From contig CAMVMQ010000001.1 in assembly GCA_947168625.1 (NCBI GenBank), positions 1 to 55,444 on the forward strand: a DNA stretch of 55,444 nt. Reading direction: 5' to 3'. Positions 8,160 to 16,074 of this stretch are shown here, piece by piece. The notes under the pieces are model-generated. The model made no database searches. It worked only from the letters and a program-made list of their open reading frames with translations, and was not told the DNA's origin. A program made the position numbers and the translations under genes. The DNA comes from an uncultured Caryophanales bacterium. Lineage in GTDB: Bacteria; Bacillota_I; Bacilli_A; RF39; UBA660. Position 1 is the first letter of the stretch. Every line of letters begins with the position of its first letter.

Positions 8160-9473
8160 ATGAAACTTACTAGTGATGTTATTAAGCGTATATCAAGTAT
8201 AAAGAATGAACCAGAGTGGATGCTTAAATTTAGATTAAAAGCATTGGAGTCTTTTAATAGAAGTTCTAATCCTTCTTTTGGACCAAAACTTGATATAGAT
8301 TACGATAGTATTAATTATTATAAAGAAAGAGAAGAAGAGCTTACTGATAATTGGGAAAATTTATCTTGTAATGTTCGTAATCTTTTTGATAATTTAGGAG
8401 TTATTTCTGCGGAAAAAAAGTATCTTGATGGTGTTGGGGCACAATTTGATAGTGAAGTTATTTATCATAATATGAATGAGGAGCTTAGAAAGAAAAAGGT
8501 TATTTTTTGTGATACTGACACGGCATTAAGAGAGCATCCGGAAATTTTTAAAAAATTTTTTAATACTTTAGTTAAATATAATGAGAATAAGTTTACTGCT
8601 TTAAATGGTGCTGTATGGTCTGGTGGTACTTTTATTTATATTCCTCCTGATACTACTCTTGATAGACCTCTTCAAAGTTATTTCCGTATCAATAGCAGGA
8701 ATATGGGTCAGTTTGAAAGAACGCTAATTATTGTTGATGATAATAGTGATCTTCATTATATTGAGGGATGTACTGCTCCTACTTATACAGAAGATGCTCT
8801 TCATGCTGCAGTGGTTGAGATATTTGTTGGAAAGAATGCCAAATGTCGTTATACTACTATTCAAAATTGGTCAAGTGATGTTTATAATTTAGTTACTAAA
8901 CGTGCTATTGTTCTTGATAATGGTCTTATGGAATGGATTGATGGTAATGTTGGCTCGAAGACTAATATGAAATATCCATGTTGTATATTAAAGGGGGATA
9001 ATTCAAGGGGGAGTTGTATTACTGTAGCAGCTGCATCTGAAGGTCAAATTCAAGATAGTGGTGCTAAGATGATTCATTTGGGTAAGAATACGAAGAGTAA
9101 TATTGTATCAAAATCTATTGCATCTGGTGGAGGAACTGCAATATATCGTGGTACTTGTTATATTGGTAAAACTGCTACTAATGCTAAGGCTTCAGTTAAA
9201 TGTGATACTTTAATAGTGGATGATAAATCAAAAAGTGATACAGTACCTTCGAATATTGTTTGCAATAATAGTTCCTTTTTAGAACATGAGGCTACAGTAT
9301 CGAAAATATCTGAGGATAAACTTTTTTATTTGATGAGTAGAGGAATTGATGAAAATAAGGCTAAAGAATTAATTATTATGGGATTTGTTAATGCATTTAG
9401 AGATGAATTGCCAATGGAGTATGCTGTTGAATTGAATAGATTACTTGCTCTAAATGTAGGAGGTAGCAAATGA
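8160..9473 (+). CDS. sufB: Fe-S cluster scaffold SufB
   Basis: 437 residues, close to the usual SufB length. Family features include the N-terminal EPEWMLKFRLKAL, the GGTFIYIPP and beta-helix core, and the C-terminal CNNSSFLEHEATVSKI block with a conserved Cys followed by LFYLMSRGI. SufB is the scaffold on which the SufBC2D complex assembles Fe-S clusters. It normally follows sufC, sufD, sufS and sufU, but none of them is in this window, so it is an orphan copy flanked by yunB and an amidase. It overlaps the amidase start by 4 bases. Confidence 0.95.
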   Translation: MKLTSDVIKRISSIKNEPEWMLKFRLKALESFNRSSNPSFGPKLDIDYDSINYYKEREEELTDNWENLSCNVRNLFDNLGVISAEKKYLDGVGAQFDSEVIYHNMNEELRKKKVIFCDTDTALREHPEIFKKFFNTLVKYNENKFTALNGAVWSGGTFIYIPPDTTLDRPLQSYFRINSRNMGQFERTLIIVDDNSDLHYIEGCTAPTYTEDALHAAVVEIFVGKNAKCRYTTIQNWSSDVYNLVTKRAIVLDNGLMEWIDGNVGSKTNMKYPCCILKGDNSRGSCITVAAASEGQIQDSGAKMIHLGKNTKSNIVSKSIASGGGTAIYRGTCYIGKTATNAKASVKCDTLIVDDKSKSDTVPSNIVCNNSSFLEHEATVSKISEDKLFYLMSRGIDENKAKELIIMGFVNAFRDELPMEYAVELNRLLALNVGGSK

Positions 9474-10750
9474 AAAAAAATTTTATTTGTTTAATTGCTT
9501 TTATAATATTATGTGTTGGTGGTTATTTTATTTATTTGAAGACTAATAAAATTCCGAGAATTGATGTTGAGGAAGAGAAAGCTGAAGTTGATAAGTTTTT
9601 TATTTATGGTAATCATCTTAATTTTTCTGGTTCTCTAAATATTGATAGTGTTAATTATGATGATATTAAGTTAGTTCTTTACAATGGTGAGTATAAAGAG
9701 TTTAATATAAATAGTGAAAAAGAAGGCACTAAGATTATTTTTAATACATCAGACTATATAAATGAAGGAATGTTTATTGATAATCTTGAAAGGAGTACTT
9801 ATTATTTATTTTTAAGGCTAGAATTTAAGAATGAGGAAAAGGAAGATGAACCTATTTATAAATATTTTGTTTTGGACAATAAGACAGATTATGATGAGCT
9901 TATTTATTATTCTTTATCTAAATATAATAATAAGATTATAATATCTAAAGATGATGATTATGGTTCTTTTATGTTTGATGTAATAGAAAATAATGATAAG
10001 GATATTTATGATATAACTATTGATCCAGGACATGGCGGTCTTGATAGTGGAGCATTAGCTGGTAAGTATAAAGAAAGTGATTTTACTATGGATATTAGTA
10101 AAAAGATTAAGTCTTTTTTGGAGAGTGAAGGAATTAAAGTTATGCTTACTCATGATAGTGGTGATATTCCTAACGATAAGACAATGGATGAATATAATGA
10201 GCATGGTAGAGCAGTAATTCCCAATGAGGTTAAATCTAAGTATACTTTTTCAATTCATATTAATAAGAATACTTATAAGGGTGTTAAGGGAATTGAAGTA
10301 TATACCTCTGATTTAATAGATACTACGTTTGCTAAGAATATAGCGGAATCTTTGATTAGTAAAACTGATTTTGGTTATTCATCGAACAAATTGTATAAGG
10401 TGGCAGATGGTGTATATACTCATAATTTTACTGAGAGTGAGATTAGTTCTTCATTAAAAGGGTATAAAGATAAAGGATATAAGGCGTATAATATTACTAC
10501 TAAATCTAATTATTTGTATATGATTAGAGAAACAGGTGGGATTATGACTGGTGCTTATGTTGACAATAGCAATCCTGATAAGGTTGGAGTTAATCCATAC
10601 TATGATAGTAACATGGGAAATGAAAGCTACTTACTTGAAGTTGGATATATGTCTAATGAAGGAGATTTGGATATATTATTTAAGAGTAAAGATGAAATTG
10701 CTAAGGCTATTAGTGATTCTATTTTGGAAGAAGTTAAGATTACTTCGTAA
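9470..10750 (+). CDS. N-acetylmuramoyl-L-alanine amidase (Amidase_3)
   Basis: 426 residues. One N-terminal membrane segment (about 5-22) and a spacer of about 160 residues precede an Amidase_3 domain (about 182-425). Zinc ligands are visible: the His of DPGHGG, the Glu of KESDF and the His of FSIHIN. The catalytic Glu is in YLLEVGYMSN. The enzyme cuts the MurNAc-L-Ala bond of peptidoglycan at the cell surface. In a spore former it could act in growth, mother-cell lysis or engulfment; the sequence does not say which. It starts at ATGA overlapping sufB, with AGGAGG just upstream. Confidence 0.9.
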   Translation: MKKNFICLIAFIILCVGGYFIYLKTNKIPRIDVEEEKAEVDKFFIYGNHLNFSGSLNIDSVNYDDIKLVLYNGEYKEFNINSEKEGTKIIFNTSDYINEGMFIDNLERSTYYLFLRLEFKNEEKEDEPIYKYFVLDNKTDYDELIYYSLSKYNNKIIISKDDDYGSFMFDVIENNDKDIYDITIDPGHGGLDSGALAGKYKESDFTMDISKKIKSFLESEGIKVMLTHDSGDIPNDKTMDEYNEHGRAVIPNEVKSKYTFSIHINKNTYKGVKGIEVYTSDLIDTTFAKNIAESLISKTDFGYSSNKLYKVADGVYTHNFTESEISSSLKGYKDKGYKAYNITTKSNYLYMIRETGGIMTGAYVDNSNPDKVGVNPYYDSNMGNESYLLEVGYMSNEGDLDILFKSKDEIAKAISDSILEEVKITS

Positions 10751-10938
10751 AAGTGTAAAATAAGTGTAAAGTTTGCAAAATTATTAAAAAACTTTTTTGA
10801 CCATTAAAAAGATTATGAAAAATATTTTTGATGATTAGAGAAGTTTTTTTCTGTATAAAAATGCTTTCTAAAAGAGGTTTTTGATAATTTGATTAGTTTC
10901 TTTATTTTATGTTATATTCGCTTCGAAAGGAGGGAGTT

Positions 10939-11313
10939 ATGGTTAATCAAATTGTTTTAGTAGGAAGAATTGCTAGATCTCCAGAGATTAAAACAACGGA
11001 AACTGGTAAGAAGTACGCTTCACTTACACTTGCTGTTCCAAGGAATTATCGTAATGTTAATGGTGAATATGATACGGATTTTCTGGATTGTACTTTGTGG
11101 ACAAATGTTGCTGAATCTACTAATGAATACTGTAAAACCGGGGACATGATTGGTGTTAAGGGTCGCGTGCAGTCAAGAATTGTTGAGTCTCCAGATGGTG
11201 TTCGAAGAAGAAAAACTGAGATAGTAGCAGAAAGAGTAACTTTTCTTACTTCTAATCCTAATCGAAAAAAAGAAGAAATTGTTGTAGACGAACAAAAAGA
11301 AACGGATGAATAA
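10939..11313 (+). CDS. ssb: Single-stranded DNA-binding protein
   Basis: 124 residues. The OB-fold starts MVNQIVLVGRIARSPE and includes FLDCTLWTNVAE and the DMIGVKGRVQ strand, as in bacterial SSB. It binds ssDNA in replication and repair. The start is ATG 10939 with GAAAGGAGGG before it; the in-frame upstream codon at 10909 would add residues foreign to the family. The tail is short and ends in acidic residues (KETDE) without the usual acidic-IPF tip that recruits partner proteins. The terminator is folded from its last codons. Confidence 0.93.
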   Translation: MVNQIVLVGRIARSPEIKTTETGKKYASLTLAVPRNYRNVNGEYDTDFLDCTLWTNVAESTNEYCKTGDMIGVKGRVQSRIVESPDGVRRRKTEIVAERVTFLTSNPNRKKEEIVVDEQKETDE

Positions 11314-11330
11314 TCTGTTTCTTTTTAAGT
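11294..11330 (+). terminator. Terminator overlapping ssb stop
   Basis: AAAAAGAAAC at 11294-11303 pairs with GTTTCTTTTT at 11317-11326, extended inward by a few pairs. The ssb stop codon lies within the hairpin. Confidence 0.8.
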
Positions 11331-11440
11331 TTTAGTATTATGGTATTTAAATATATTAAATGGTAAATAATAATAATAAATTATTAATATTATATATTGT
11401 TTTCTTTTAAAATATGTAATTAAGGTATATACAAATGTGT

Positions 11441-11490
11441 TATTTTATTATAAAATAATATTAACAAAGAGATATCGAAGAGATATTTGA
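11441..11490 (+). promoter_or_regulatory. Candidate operator region of Xre gene
   Basis: Two repeats lie just before the Xre-type regulator: a perfect inverted repeat TATTTTAT-T-ATAAAATA at 11441-11457, and a tandem repeat AGAGATAT(C)GA / AGAGATAT(TT)GA at 11468-11490 next to the ribosome-binding site. Either could bind the regulator. In such AT-rich DNA, short palindromes also arise by chance. Confidence 0.35.
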
Positions 11491-11505
11491 AAGGAAATGA
11501 TTATT

Positions 11506-11868
11506 GTGGTAGGTAAAAGACTAAAGGAAGTTAGAATGAAAAGTGGTTTGTCACAGCAGGCACTTGGTGATTTAATCGGTGTTACTAAGGTATCAATTTG
11601 TGGATATGAAAATGGAACTAGAGTTCCTACTATTGATAATTTAATTAAACTTTCTGATGCACTTAATGTTACAATTGATTATTTACTTGGTAGAGAAGTA
11701 GTAATTATGAATGAAGAAAGTAGATCTTACATCGGCTCTATCTCTTATGAGGATGTTGATTTAATTATGGAACTTAGACATTATCCAAATTTATATAGTA
11801 AGATTTTGAAAGATATTAAAAGATCTGCTAGTCTTATCAACAAAAAAATTGTTGGTGAAAAAAAATAA
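11506..11868 (+). CDS. Xre-family HTH regulator
   Basis: About 120 residues. The N-terminal 60 form a classic Xre/Cro helix-turn-helix (KRLKEVRMKSGLSQQALG, then VSICGYENGTRVP and LSDALNVTIDYLLG). The C-terminal half is short and helical with no recognised sensor domain. It is a DNA-binding repressor or activator; targets are unknown, but repeats just upstream suggest autoregulation. GTG 11506 is chosen because AAAGGA at 11490-11495 is well spaced for it and only one base from the alternative ATG 11497. The gene stands alone between ssb and a lipoprotein gene. Confidence 0.85.
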   Translation: MVGKRLKEVRMKSGLSQQALGDLIGVTKVSICGYENGTRVPTIDNLIKLSDALNVTIDYLLGREVVIMNEESRSYIGSISYEDVDLIMELRHYPNLYSKILKDIKRSASLINKKIVGEKK

Positions 11869-11943
11869 TTTTTTGGTAAAAAATTCCTTTATTAAAATAG
11901 TATTATTTGTTAATAATAATATTAGGAAAGGAGTTAATTATTT

Positions 11944-12489
11944 ATGAAAAAAGCATTACTTTTAATTGCTGTAATAGCGGTATTATCTGGATGTGGTACT
12001 AATGATACACTTACTTGTACTACTGAGAATAGTCTAGGTAATATAAGTTCTAGTACGACATATAAGATTGATTATAGAGATAATGATGTTAAGATGATGA
12101 CTGTTACTTATGAATATAAAGATGGTCATACTGATGGTGTTGGTACTGGTACTGATGGTACAACAGAAGATGATGATACTACTAATGAAGATAATGGTGC
12201 AGTAGGTGGAATAGTAGGAGAAGCACTAGATGATGTTGTTACTGGTGTTACTAATACAGTTTTAGACCTTGCTGATATTCGTACTAGACATAATACTAGA
12301 TTTGGTAATTATACTAATATAGAAGGATTTAATACGTCTATTGATACGGATAATGATGATGACTATAAGGTAACTTATACGTATGATTTTAATAAGTTAT
12401 CTGATGATGATATTAATACTTTTGGTATTAGTAGAGACTTTGATACTATGCAGAGTATGTATGCTAATCGTGGTTTAACTTGTAGATAA
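11944..12489 (+). CDS. Secreted lipoprotein of unknown function
   Basis: 181 residues. The N-terminus is a lipoprotein signal peptide (MKKALLLIAVIAVLSGCG) with lipobox LSGC, so Cys17 should be lipidated and the protein anchored to the outer face of the membrane. A central run rich in Asp, Thr and Gly looks like a flexible linker between two similar small beta-rich parts (around CTTENS...YKIDY and YKVTYTYDFNK). That pattern recalls YehR-type small lipoproteins, but no family is certain. AGGAAAGGAG precedes ATG 11944. Confidence 0.7.
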   Translation: MKKALLLIAVIAVLSGCGTNDTLTCTTENSLGNISSSTTYKIDYRDNDVKMMTVTYEYKDGHTDGVGTGTDGTTEDDDTTNEDNGAVGGIVGEALDDVVTGVTNTVLDLADIRTRHNTRFGNYTNIEGFNTSIDTDNDDDYKVTYTYDFNKLSDDDINTFGISRDFDTMQSMYANRGLTCR

Positions 12490-12521
12490 AAAGAATGTAA
12501 CTTATTTGGTTACATTCTTTT
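12489..12521. terminator. Bidirectional terminator, lipoprotein / cotJC
   Basis: AAAAGAATGTAAC pairs with GTTACATTCTTTT around loop TTATTTG, with A and T tracts on both sides. It serves the lipoprotein gene on plus and cotJC on minus, and overlaps the last codons of cotJC. Confidence 0.8.
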
Positions 12522-13062
12522 CGTATTCTTCATATAGTTCTTTAAATCTCGTAAAATGGATTATTTCTCTTTGTCTTAAGAATAATAGTGGTCCTATGAC
12601 ATCTGGGTCATCTGTTAAGTCGAGTAAGTTTTCATATACAGCTCTTGCTTTTTGCTCAGCTGCCATGTCTTCAGAAATATCTGCAAGTGGATCACCAGTT
12701 GTAGCAAAATAAGTTACTGTGAATGGAACACCATTGGCATCAGTTGGATATAGTGCTTTACCGTGTTCAGCGTAATTTCCTTCTAAACCGGCTTTTTTTA
12801 TTTCATCGATAGTTGCATCTTTCATTAATTGATATATCATTGTAGATATCATTTCGACGTGAGCTAATTCTTCTGTACCGATATCTGTTAGAAGAGCTTT
12901 GCCTTTATCATCAGGCATAGTATATCTTTGATTTAAATATCTCCATGCTGCTGCTAATTCGCCATTGCTTCCACCATATTGGGTAATTAAATACTTGGCC
13001 ATTCTTAAGTCTTTTTTCTTGATATTTATCGGATATTCAAGACTTTTAACATATTTCCACAT
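12502..13062 (-). CDS. cotJC: Spore coat CotJC / manganese catalase family
   Basis: 186 residues. It begins MWKYVKSLEYPINIK, the standard CotJC start, and keeps the ferritin-like di-manganese ligands: Glu in NGELAAAWRYL, Glu and His in EELAHVEM, Glu in MAAEQKARAVYE, and Glu/His in REIIHFTRF. CotJC is a coat protein of the manganese catalase family that probably removes peroxide. A longer reading from 13107 would overlap cotJB deeply; ATG 13062 has GGGAGGTG in front and overlaps the cotJB stop by one base. Transcription is expected in the mother cell during sporulation. Confidence 0.92.
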   Translation of the reverse strand: MWKYVKSLEYPINIKKKDLRMAKYLITQYGGSNGELAAAWRYLNQRYTMPDDKGKALLTDIGTEELAHVEMISTMIYQLMKDATIDEIKKAGLEGNYAEHGKALYPTDANGVPFTVTYFATTGDPLADISEDMAAEQKARAVYENLLDLTDDPDVIGPLLFLRQREIIHFTRFKELYEEYEKNVTK

Positions 13063-13541
13063 TATCTTTGCACCTCCCATGGCCATGGTGATTTTGACCA
13101 TTTCCAATTATTTTTTTGGTCGTTACTATCAATTGTTAAAGGACCATATTTTTCTTCATACATATCTACTAGTCCTTTTTTATTATTTAGATATGTATTA
13201 AATAGATTTAATGTATCTTTATCATTTGGATACATATCTAAATATAAGTTTAAATCTATTAGTGCAAAAGAGTATTCTTGTATTTGCATTAGCATATCTT
13301 CTTTTTCATTACTTGCGGTTAGTTTAGATGGTTTATAGTTTTTGTATCCTTTATAAAGATTTTGGAACATATTTCCTCTTTTAAATCCTTCTTCACTATC
13401 TATATTTTTTTTGTTTTGACCCGATGGTATATTTATGATTTGTTTTTGATAATTTAAATCTTCTATCATCTGATTTGGATTAGTCATATAATTCATATCA
13501 TTGTAACCGTTAATATAATTAAAATAATCATTAAAATTCAT
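13062..13541 (-). CDS. cotJB: CotJB with CotJA-like N-terminal part
   Basis: 159 residues, about 70 more than a typical CotJB. The C-terminal 85 or so are clear CotJB: LMQIQEYSFALIDLNLYLD, MYPNDKDTLNLFN, EEKYGPLT and the final WKWSKSPWPWE. The N-terminal part is Asn/Tyr-rich and contains EEGFKRGNMFQNLYKGYKNY. That resembles the short CotJA motif Glu-x-Gly-Phe-x-x-Gly-x-x-Phe, so the gene looks like a cotJA-cotJB fusion. It heads a two-gene operon with cotJC, with AGGGAGGG before the ATG. In Bacillus the three Cot proteins form an inner coat complex. Confidence 0.85.
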   Translation of the reverse strand: MNFNDYFNYINGYNDMNYMTNPNQMIEDLNYQKQIINIPSGQNKKNIDSEEGFKRGNMFQNLYKGYKNYKPSKLTASNEKEDMLMQIQEYSFALIDLNLYLDMYPNDKDTLNLFNTYLNNKKGLVDMYEEKYGPLTIDSNDQKNNWKWSKSPWPWEVQR

Positions 13542-13680
13542 TTTTTCCCTCCCTAAAATAGGTTATGTTACTGGTTTATTTGTGTATGGGATAATACCTA
13601 ATATTTAATATATTGAGTTAAAATTTCTTTCTTTTTTTTTGATAGTGGTATATAATAGATAATGTAAGGAGTTGAAGTTG

Positions 13681-14391
13681 ATGGCAAAATTTTGTTCTAA
13701 TTGTGGTAAAGAATTAAATGAAAATGCTGATATTTGTTTAAATTGTGGTGTGGTTTTTAATGGTAATGATAGTAGAACTACTGATGTAAATAATGGTAAG
13801 AAGAAGAGAATGCCTGGATGGGCAATTGCTCTAATTATTGTTTCGTGTTTAATTCCTATTATTGTTTTTGGACTTATAATTGTTTTGATTTTTTCTATTC
13901 CTGATGTTTCAATGGATAAAGCTAAGGAAGTTCATCATAGATATAAGTCAGAATATGAGGATAATTATATTGTTGTATCAGAGGGTACTATTGGAGATAC
14001 TTTGAATTATAATGGTCTAAGTTTTACTTTAAATAGAGTTGAATCTTTTGATAATATTGGAGATGATACTTCTATTGATGGTGATGAATATATTGTATTT
14101 TTTTTAGATATTGTAAACGATTCTGAGGAAGTAAAGAAAATATCTATGATTAATTTTGAAGGTACTAGTGATTTTGACAGTGATATCCCTGAAGTAAATA
14201 TTAGTGATTCTATAGATGGTGTTAATAGCATTTCTTTTGTTAAGAGATTAAGTGCTGGTGATAAGATATCTGGTTATGTAGCTTTTGAAGTTGAAAAAGA
14301 CTGGACAAGTTATGAGCTAATATACCATGATTTATTTGATAATACGGCGATATCTTTTAGTGTTATTAATGATAAGGTAAATAGGGCGTAG
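13681..14391 (+). CDS. Zinc-ribbon membrane protein with DUF4352 domain
   Basis: 236 residues. It starts with a zinc ribbon (CSNCG near residue 5, CLNCG near 22), then one membrane segment (about 47-70), then an extracytoplasmic immunoglobulin-like DUF4352/telokin-type domain (about 95-230, with LNYNGLSFTLNRVE and AGDKISGYVAFEV). The role of this widespread Gram-positive architecture is unknown. A TATAAT lies about 25 bases upstream and AAGGAG at 13666-13671 favours ATG 13681 over TTG 13672. The next gene follows within 10 bases. Confidence 0.78.
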   Translation: MAKFCSNCGKELNENADICLNCGVVFNGNDSRTTDVNNGKKKRMPGWAIALIIVSCLIPIIVFGLIIVLIFSIPDVSMDKAKEVHHRYKSEYEDNYIVVSEGTIGDTLNYNGLSFTLNRVESFDNIGDDTSIDGDEYIVFFLDIVNDSEEVKKISMINFEGTSDFDSDIPEVNISDSIDGVNSISFVKRLSAGDKISGYVAFEVEKDWTSYELIYHDLFDNTAISFSVINDKVNRA

Positions 14392-14400
14392 GTGATTTAT

Positions 14401-15105
14401 ATGTCTGTTGTTGATATTATTATTCTTATATTTTTAGCATTAGGTGCAGTAGCGGGTTTTAAGGCTGGAGTAATTAAAAAACTTACTGATTTTGTAGGAA
14501 TGTTTGTTATTGTAGTTCTTTCTTTTTACTTAAAGAATAATTTATCTGTTATAATGTATGAGAATTTACCATTTTTTGAATTAGGTGGTAAAATAAAGGA
14601 AATTGAAGTTATAAATATTCTTCTTTATGAGGTAATTGCTTTTATTATTGTATTTTCTTTATTACTTGTTGTATTAAGGCTATTGCTTATGATTACTGGT
14701 ATAATTGAGAAAATACTTAAGGCTACTATTATTCTTAGTATCCCTTCAAAGTTACTAGGGGTATTTGTTGGGTTAATAGAGATGTATGTATATATTTTTG
14801 TTATTTTGGTAATACTATCTTTACCAATATTTAATAATAATTTCCTTAAGGATTCTGAGATAGTAGACTTTATGCTTAATAAGACACCAATATTATCAGA
14901 TAAAACTAATGATGTACTAGATTTATATGATGATGTATATAATATTATTGATGGTAGAAAAGATAGGAGTAATGAAGAGGTAAATACTGAAGTAGTCAAA
15001 TTACTTTTAGATAAAGATGTTGTTACTAAAGAGTCTATTAAAAAACTTGTAGATAGAAATAAATTACATATTAGTGATAATAGTATAATAGAGGAGGATG
15101 ATTAA
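14401..15105 (+). CDS. CvpA family membrane protein
   Basis: 234 residues with four likely membrane segments in the first 155 or so, starting VVDIIILIFLALGAVAGFKAGV, the characteristic CvpA opening, and then a charged cytoplasmic tail. CvpA proteins affect colicin V production and envelope homeostasis in enterobacteria and are probably channels or transporter-like; their role in Bacillota is not established. ATG 14401 is preferred, with AGGTGA just before it overlapping the previous stop. The tail runs directly into the thioredoxin gene 2 bases later. Confidence 0.75.
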   Translation: MSVVDIIILIFLALGAVAGFKAGVIKKLTDFVGMFVIVVLSFYLKNNLSVIMYENLPFFELGGKIKEIEVINILLYEVIAFIIVFSLLLVVLRLLLMITGIIEKILKATIILSIPSKLLGVFVGLIEMYVYIFVILVILSLPIFNNNFLKDSEIVDFMLNKTPILSDKTNDVLDLYDDVYNIIDGRKDRSNEEVNTEVVKLLLDKDVVTKESIKKLVDRNKLHISDNSIIEEDD

Positions 15106-15107
15106 TT

Positions 15108-15401
15108 ATGGAAGTTATTCATTATGAAAAGGATTTTGCTTCTTTAATAGAGAAAAAAGCAGTAGTGGACTTTTATGCTGAGTGGTGTGGACCATGTAAA
15201 ATGTTTGCTCCTATTTTTGAAGAAGTTGCTGGAGAAAAAGAATTTAATTTTGTTAAAGTTGATACTGATTCTTATGTTGATTTAGCAAGAGAATATGGTG
15301 TCATGAGTATTCCGACAATTATTTTATTTGAAAATGGAAATGAAGTTAAAAGGCATACTGGTTTTATGTCAAGAGAAGAATTTTTAAATTTTTTAGAATA
15401 A
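15108..15401 (+). CDS. trxA: Thioredoxin
   Basis: 97 residues, a minimal complete thioredoxin with active site WCGPCK, the preceding VVDFYAE strand, and the cis-proline segment MSIPTIILF. It reduces protein disulfides in the cytoplasm, fed by thioredoxin reductase (not in the window). It lacks a signal peptide. The symbol is by family; a second thioredoxin elsewhere cannot be excluded. It is co-transcribed with the CvpA gene and closed by its own terminator. Confidence 0.93.
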   Translation: MEVIHYEKDFASLIEKKAVVDFYAEWCGPCKMFAPIFEEVAGEKEFNFVKVDTDSYVDLAREYGVMSIPTIILFENGNEVKRHTGFMSREEFLNFLE

Positions 15402-15402
15402 G

Positions 15403-15429
15403 AGCAATAGTTATATTGCTTTTTTTTTA
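15403..15429 (+). terminator. Terminator after thioredoxin
   Basis: AGCAATA / TATTGCT with loop GTTA, followed by a run of nine T. Confidence 0.85.
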
Positions 15430-15473
15430 TTATTTTGGTATTATTGATTTAGATAAAAATGGATGGTGGTAAT

Positions 15474-16037
15474 ATGGAAACTAAGGGTAATGGTAAGGTT
15501 AGTACTTTTTATGCTTTTATTTTAATTTTAGCGCTTGTTGTAATGACTATTGGTGGTACTTTGACTTATTACACATTAGTTGGTAAAGAAGATGATGATT
15601 CAACAGAAATTAGAACTGGTACTTTATATATTAATTATATAGATGGAAAGAAAATTGATACTTATGATCTTTATCCTATTGATGAACCGGGTATAGATAG
15701 TGATACTTATGTTTATAAGAAGAGGTTTTCAGTGGAGAGTACTGGTACATTAGATCAAACATTAGATATTTATGTTGATGTTACAAAAAATGAGTTTGTA
15801 TCTGGTCATTTAATGTATGCATTATATGACTCTAATAATAATAAAATTAATAGTGGTTCTATTCCTACGAGTGGAAGGCTTCTTATGTCATCCGATGTAT
15901 TCTTAAAGAGTAAGGAAATGAAATCATATACTGTTTTGATATGGCTTAAGGAGACTTTTGAAAATCAAAATAACGAACAAGACTGTCATTTTAATGGTGA
16001 ATTTGATATTGAAGCTGAACAGATTAAATATGAATAA
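15474..16037 (+). CDS. Secreted SipW/TasA-type beta-sandwich-like protein
   Basis: 187 residues. One N-terminal hydrophobic segment (about 10-32) ends in GGTLTYYT, similar to the Gly-Gly-Thr-x-Ala-Tyr-Phe motif of SipW-dependent signal peptides of TasA/camelysin proteins. The rest is predicted beta-rich and extracytoplasmic, with VESTGTLDQTLDI and YTVLIWLKET. TasA-like proteins form matrix fibres, but no sipW gene is visible here, so this is a tentative family link. ATG 15474 follows GGTGGT; an in-frame ATG at 15459 has no ribosome-binding site. Confidence 0.45.
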   Translation: METKGNGKVSTFYAFILILALVVMTIGGTLTYYTLVGKEDDDSTEIRTGTLYINYIDGKKIDTYDLYPIDEPGIDSDTYVYKKRFSVESTGTLDQTLDIYVDVTKNEFVSGHLMYALYDSNNNKINSGSIPTSGRLLMSSDVFLKSKEMKSYTVLIWLKETFENQNNEQDCHFNGEFDIEAEQIKYE

Positions 16038-16074
16038 ACTGCTAGTAGTTTTTTCTCTTAGGGAGGTTATTTAG

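Noticed and set aside
10751..10938. A small RNA in the gap before ssb
   Set aside because: Only AT-rich DNA with a possible promoter (TTGATT, TATATT) was seen; no stable conserved structure such as 6S, SRP or RNase P RNA.
13542..13600. Sigma-E promoter before cotJB
   Set aside because: A CATACACA on the minus strand resembles a sigma-E -10, but no -35 at the right spacing was found, so it is not listed as a feature.
15459..15473. Upstream ATG of the SipW-type protein
   Set aside because: No ribosome-binding site before it, whereas GGTGGT lies before ATG 15474.
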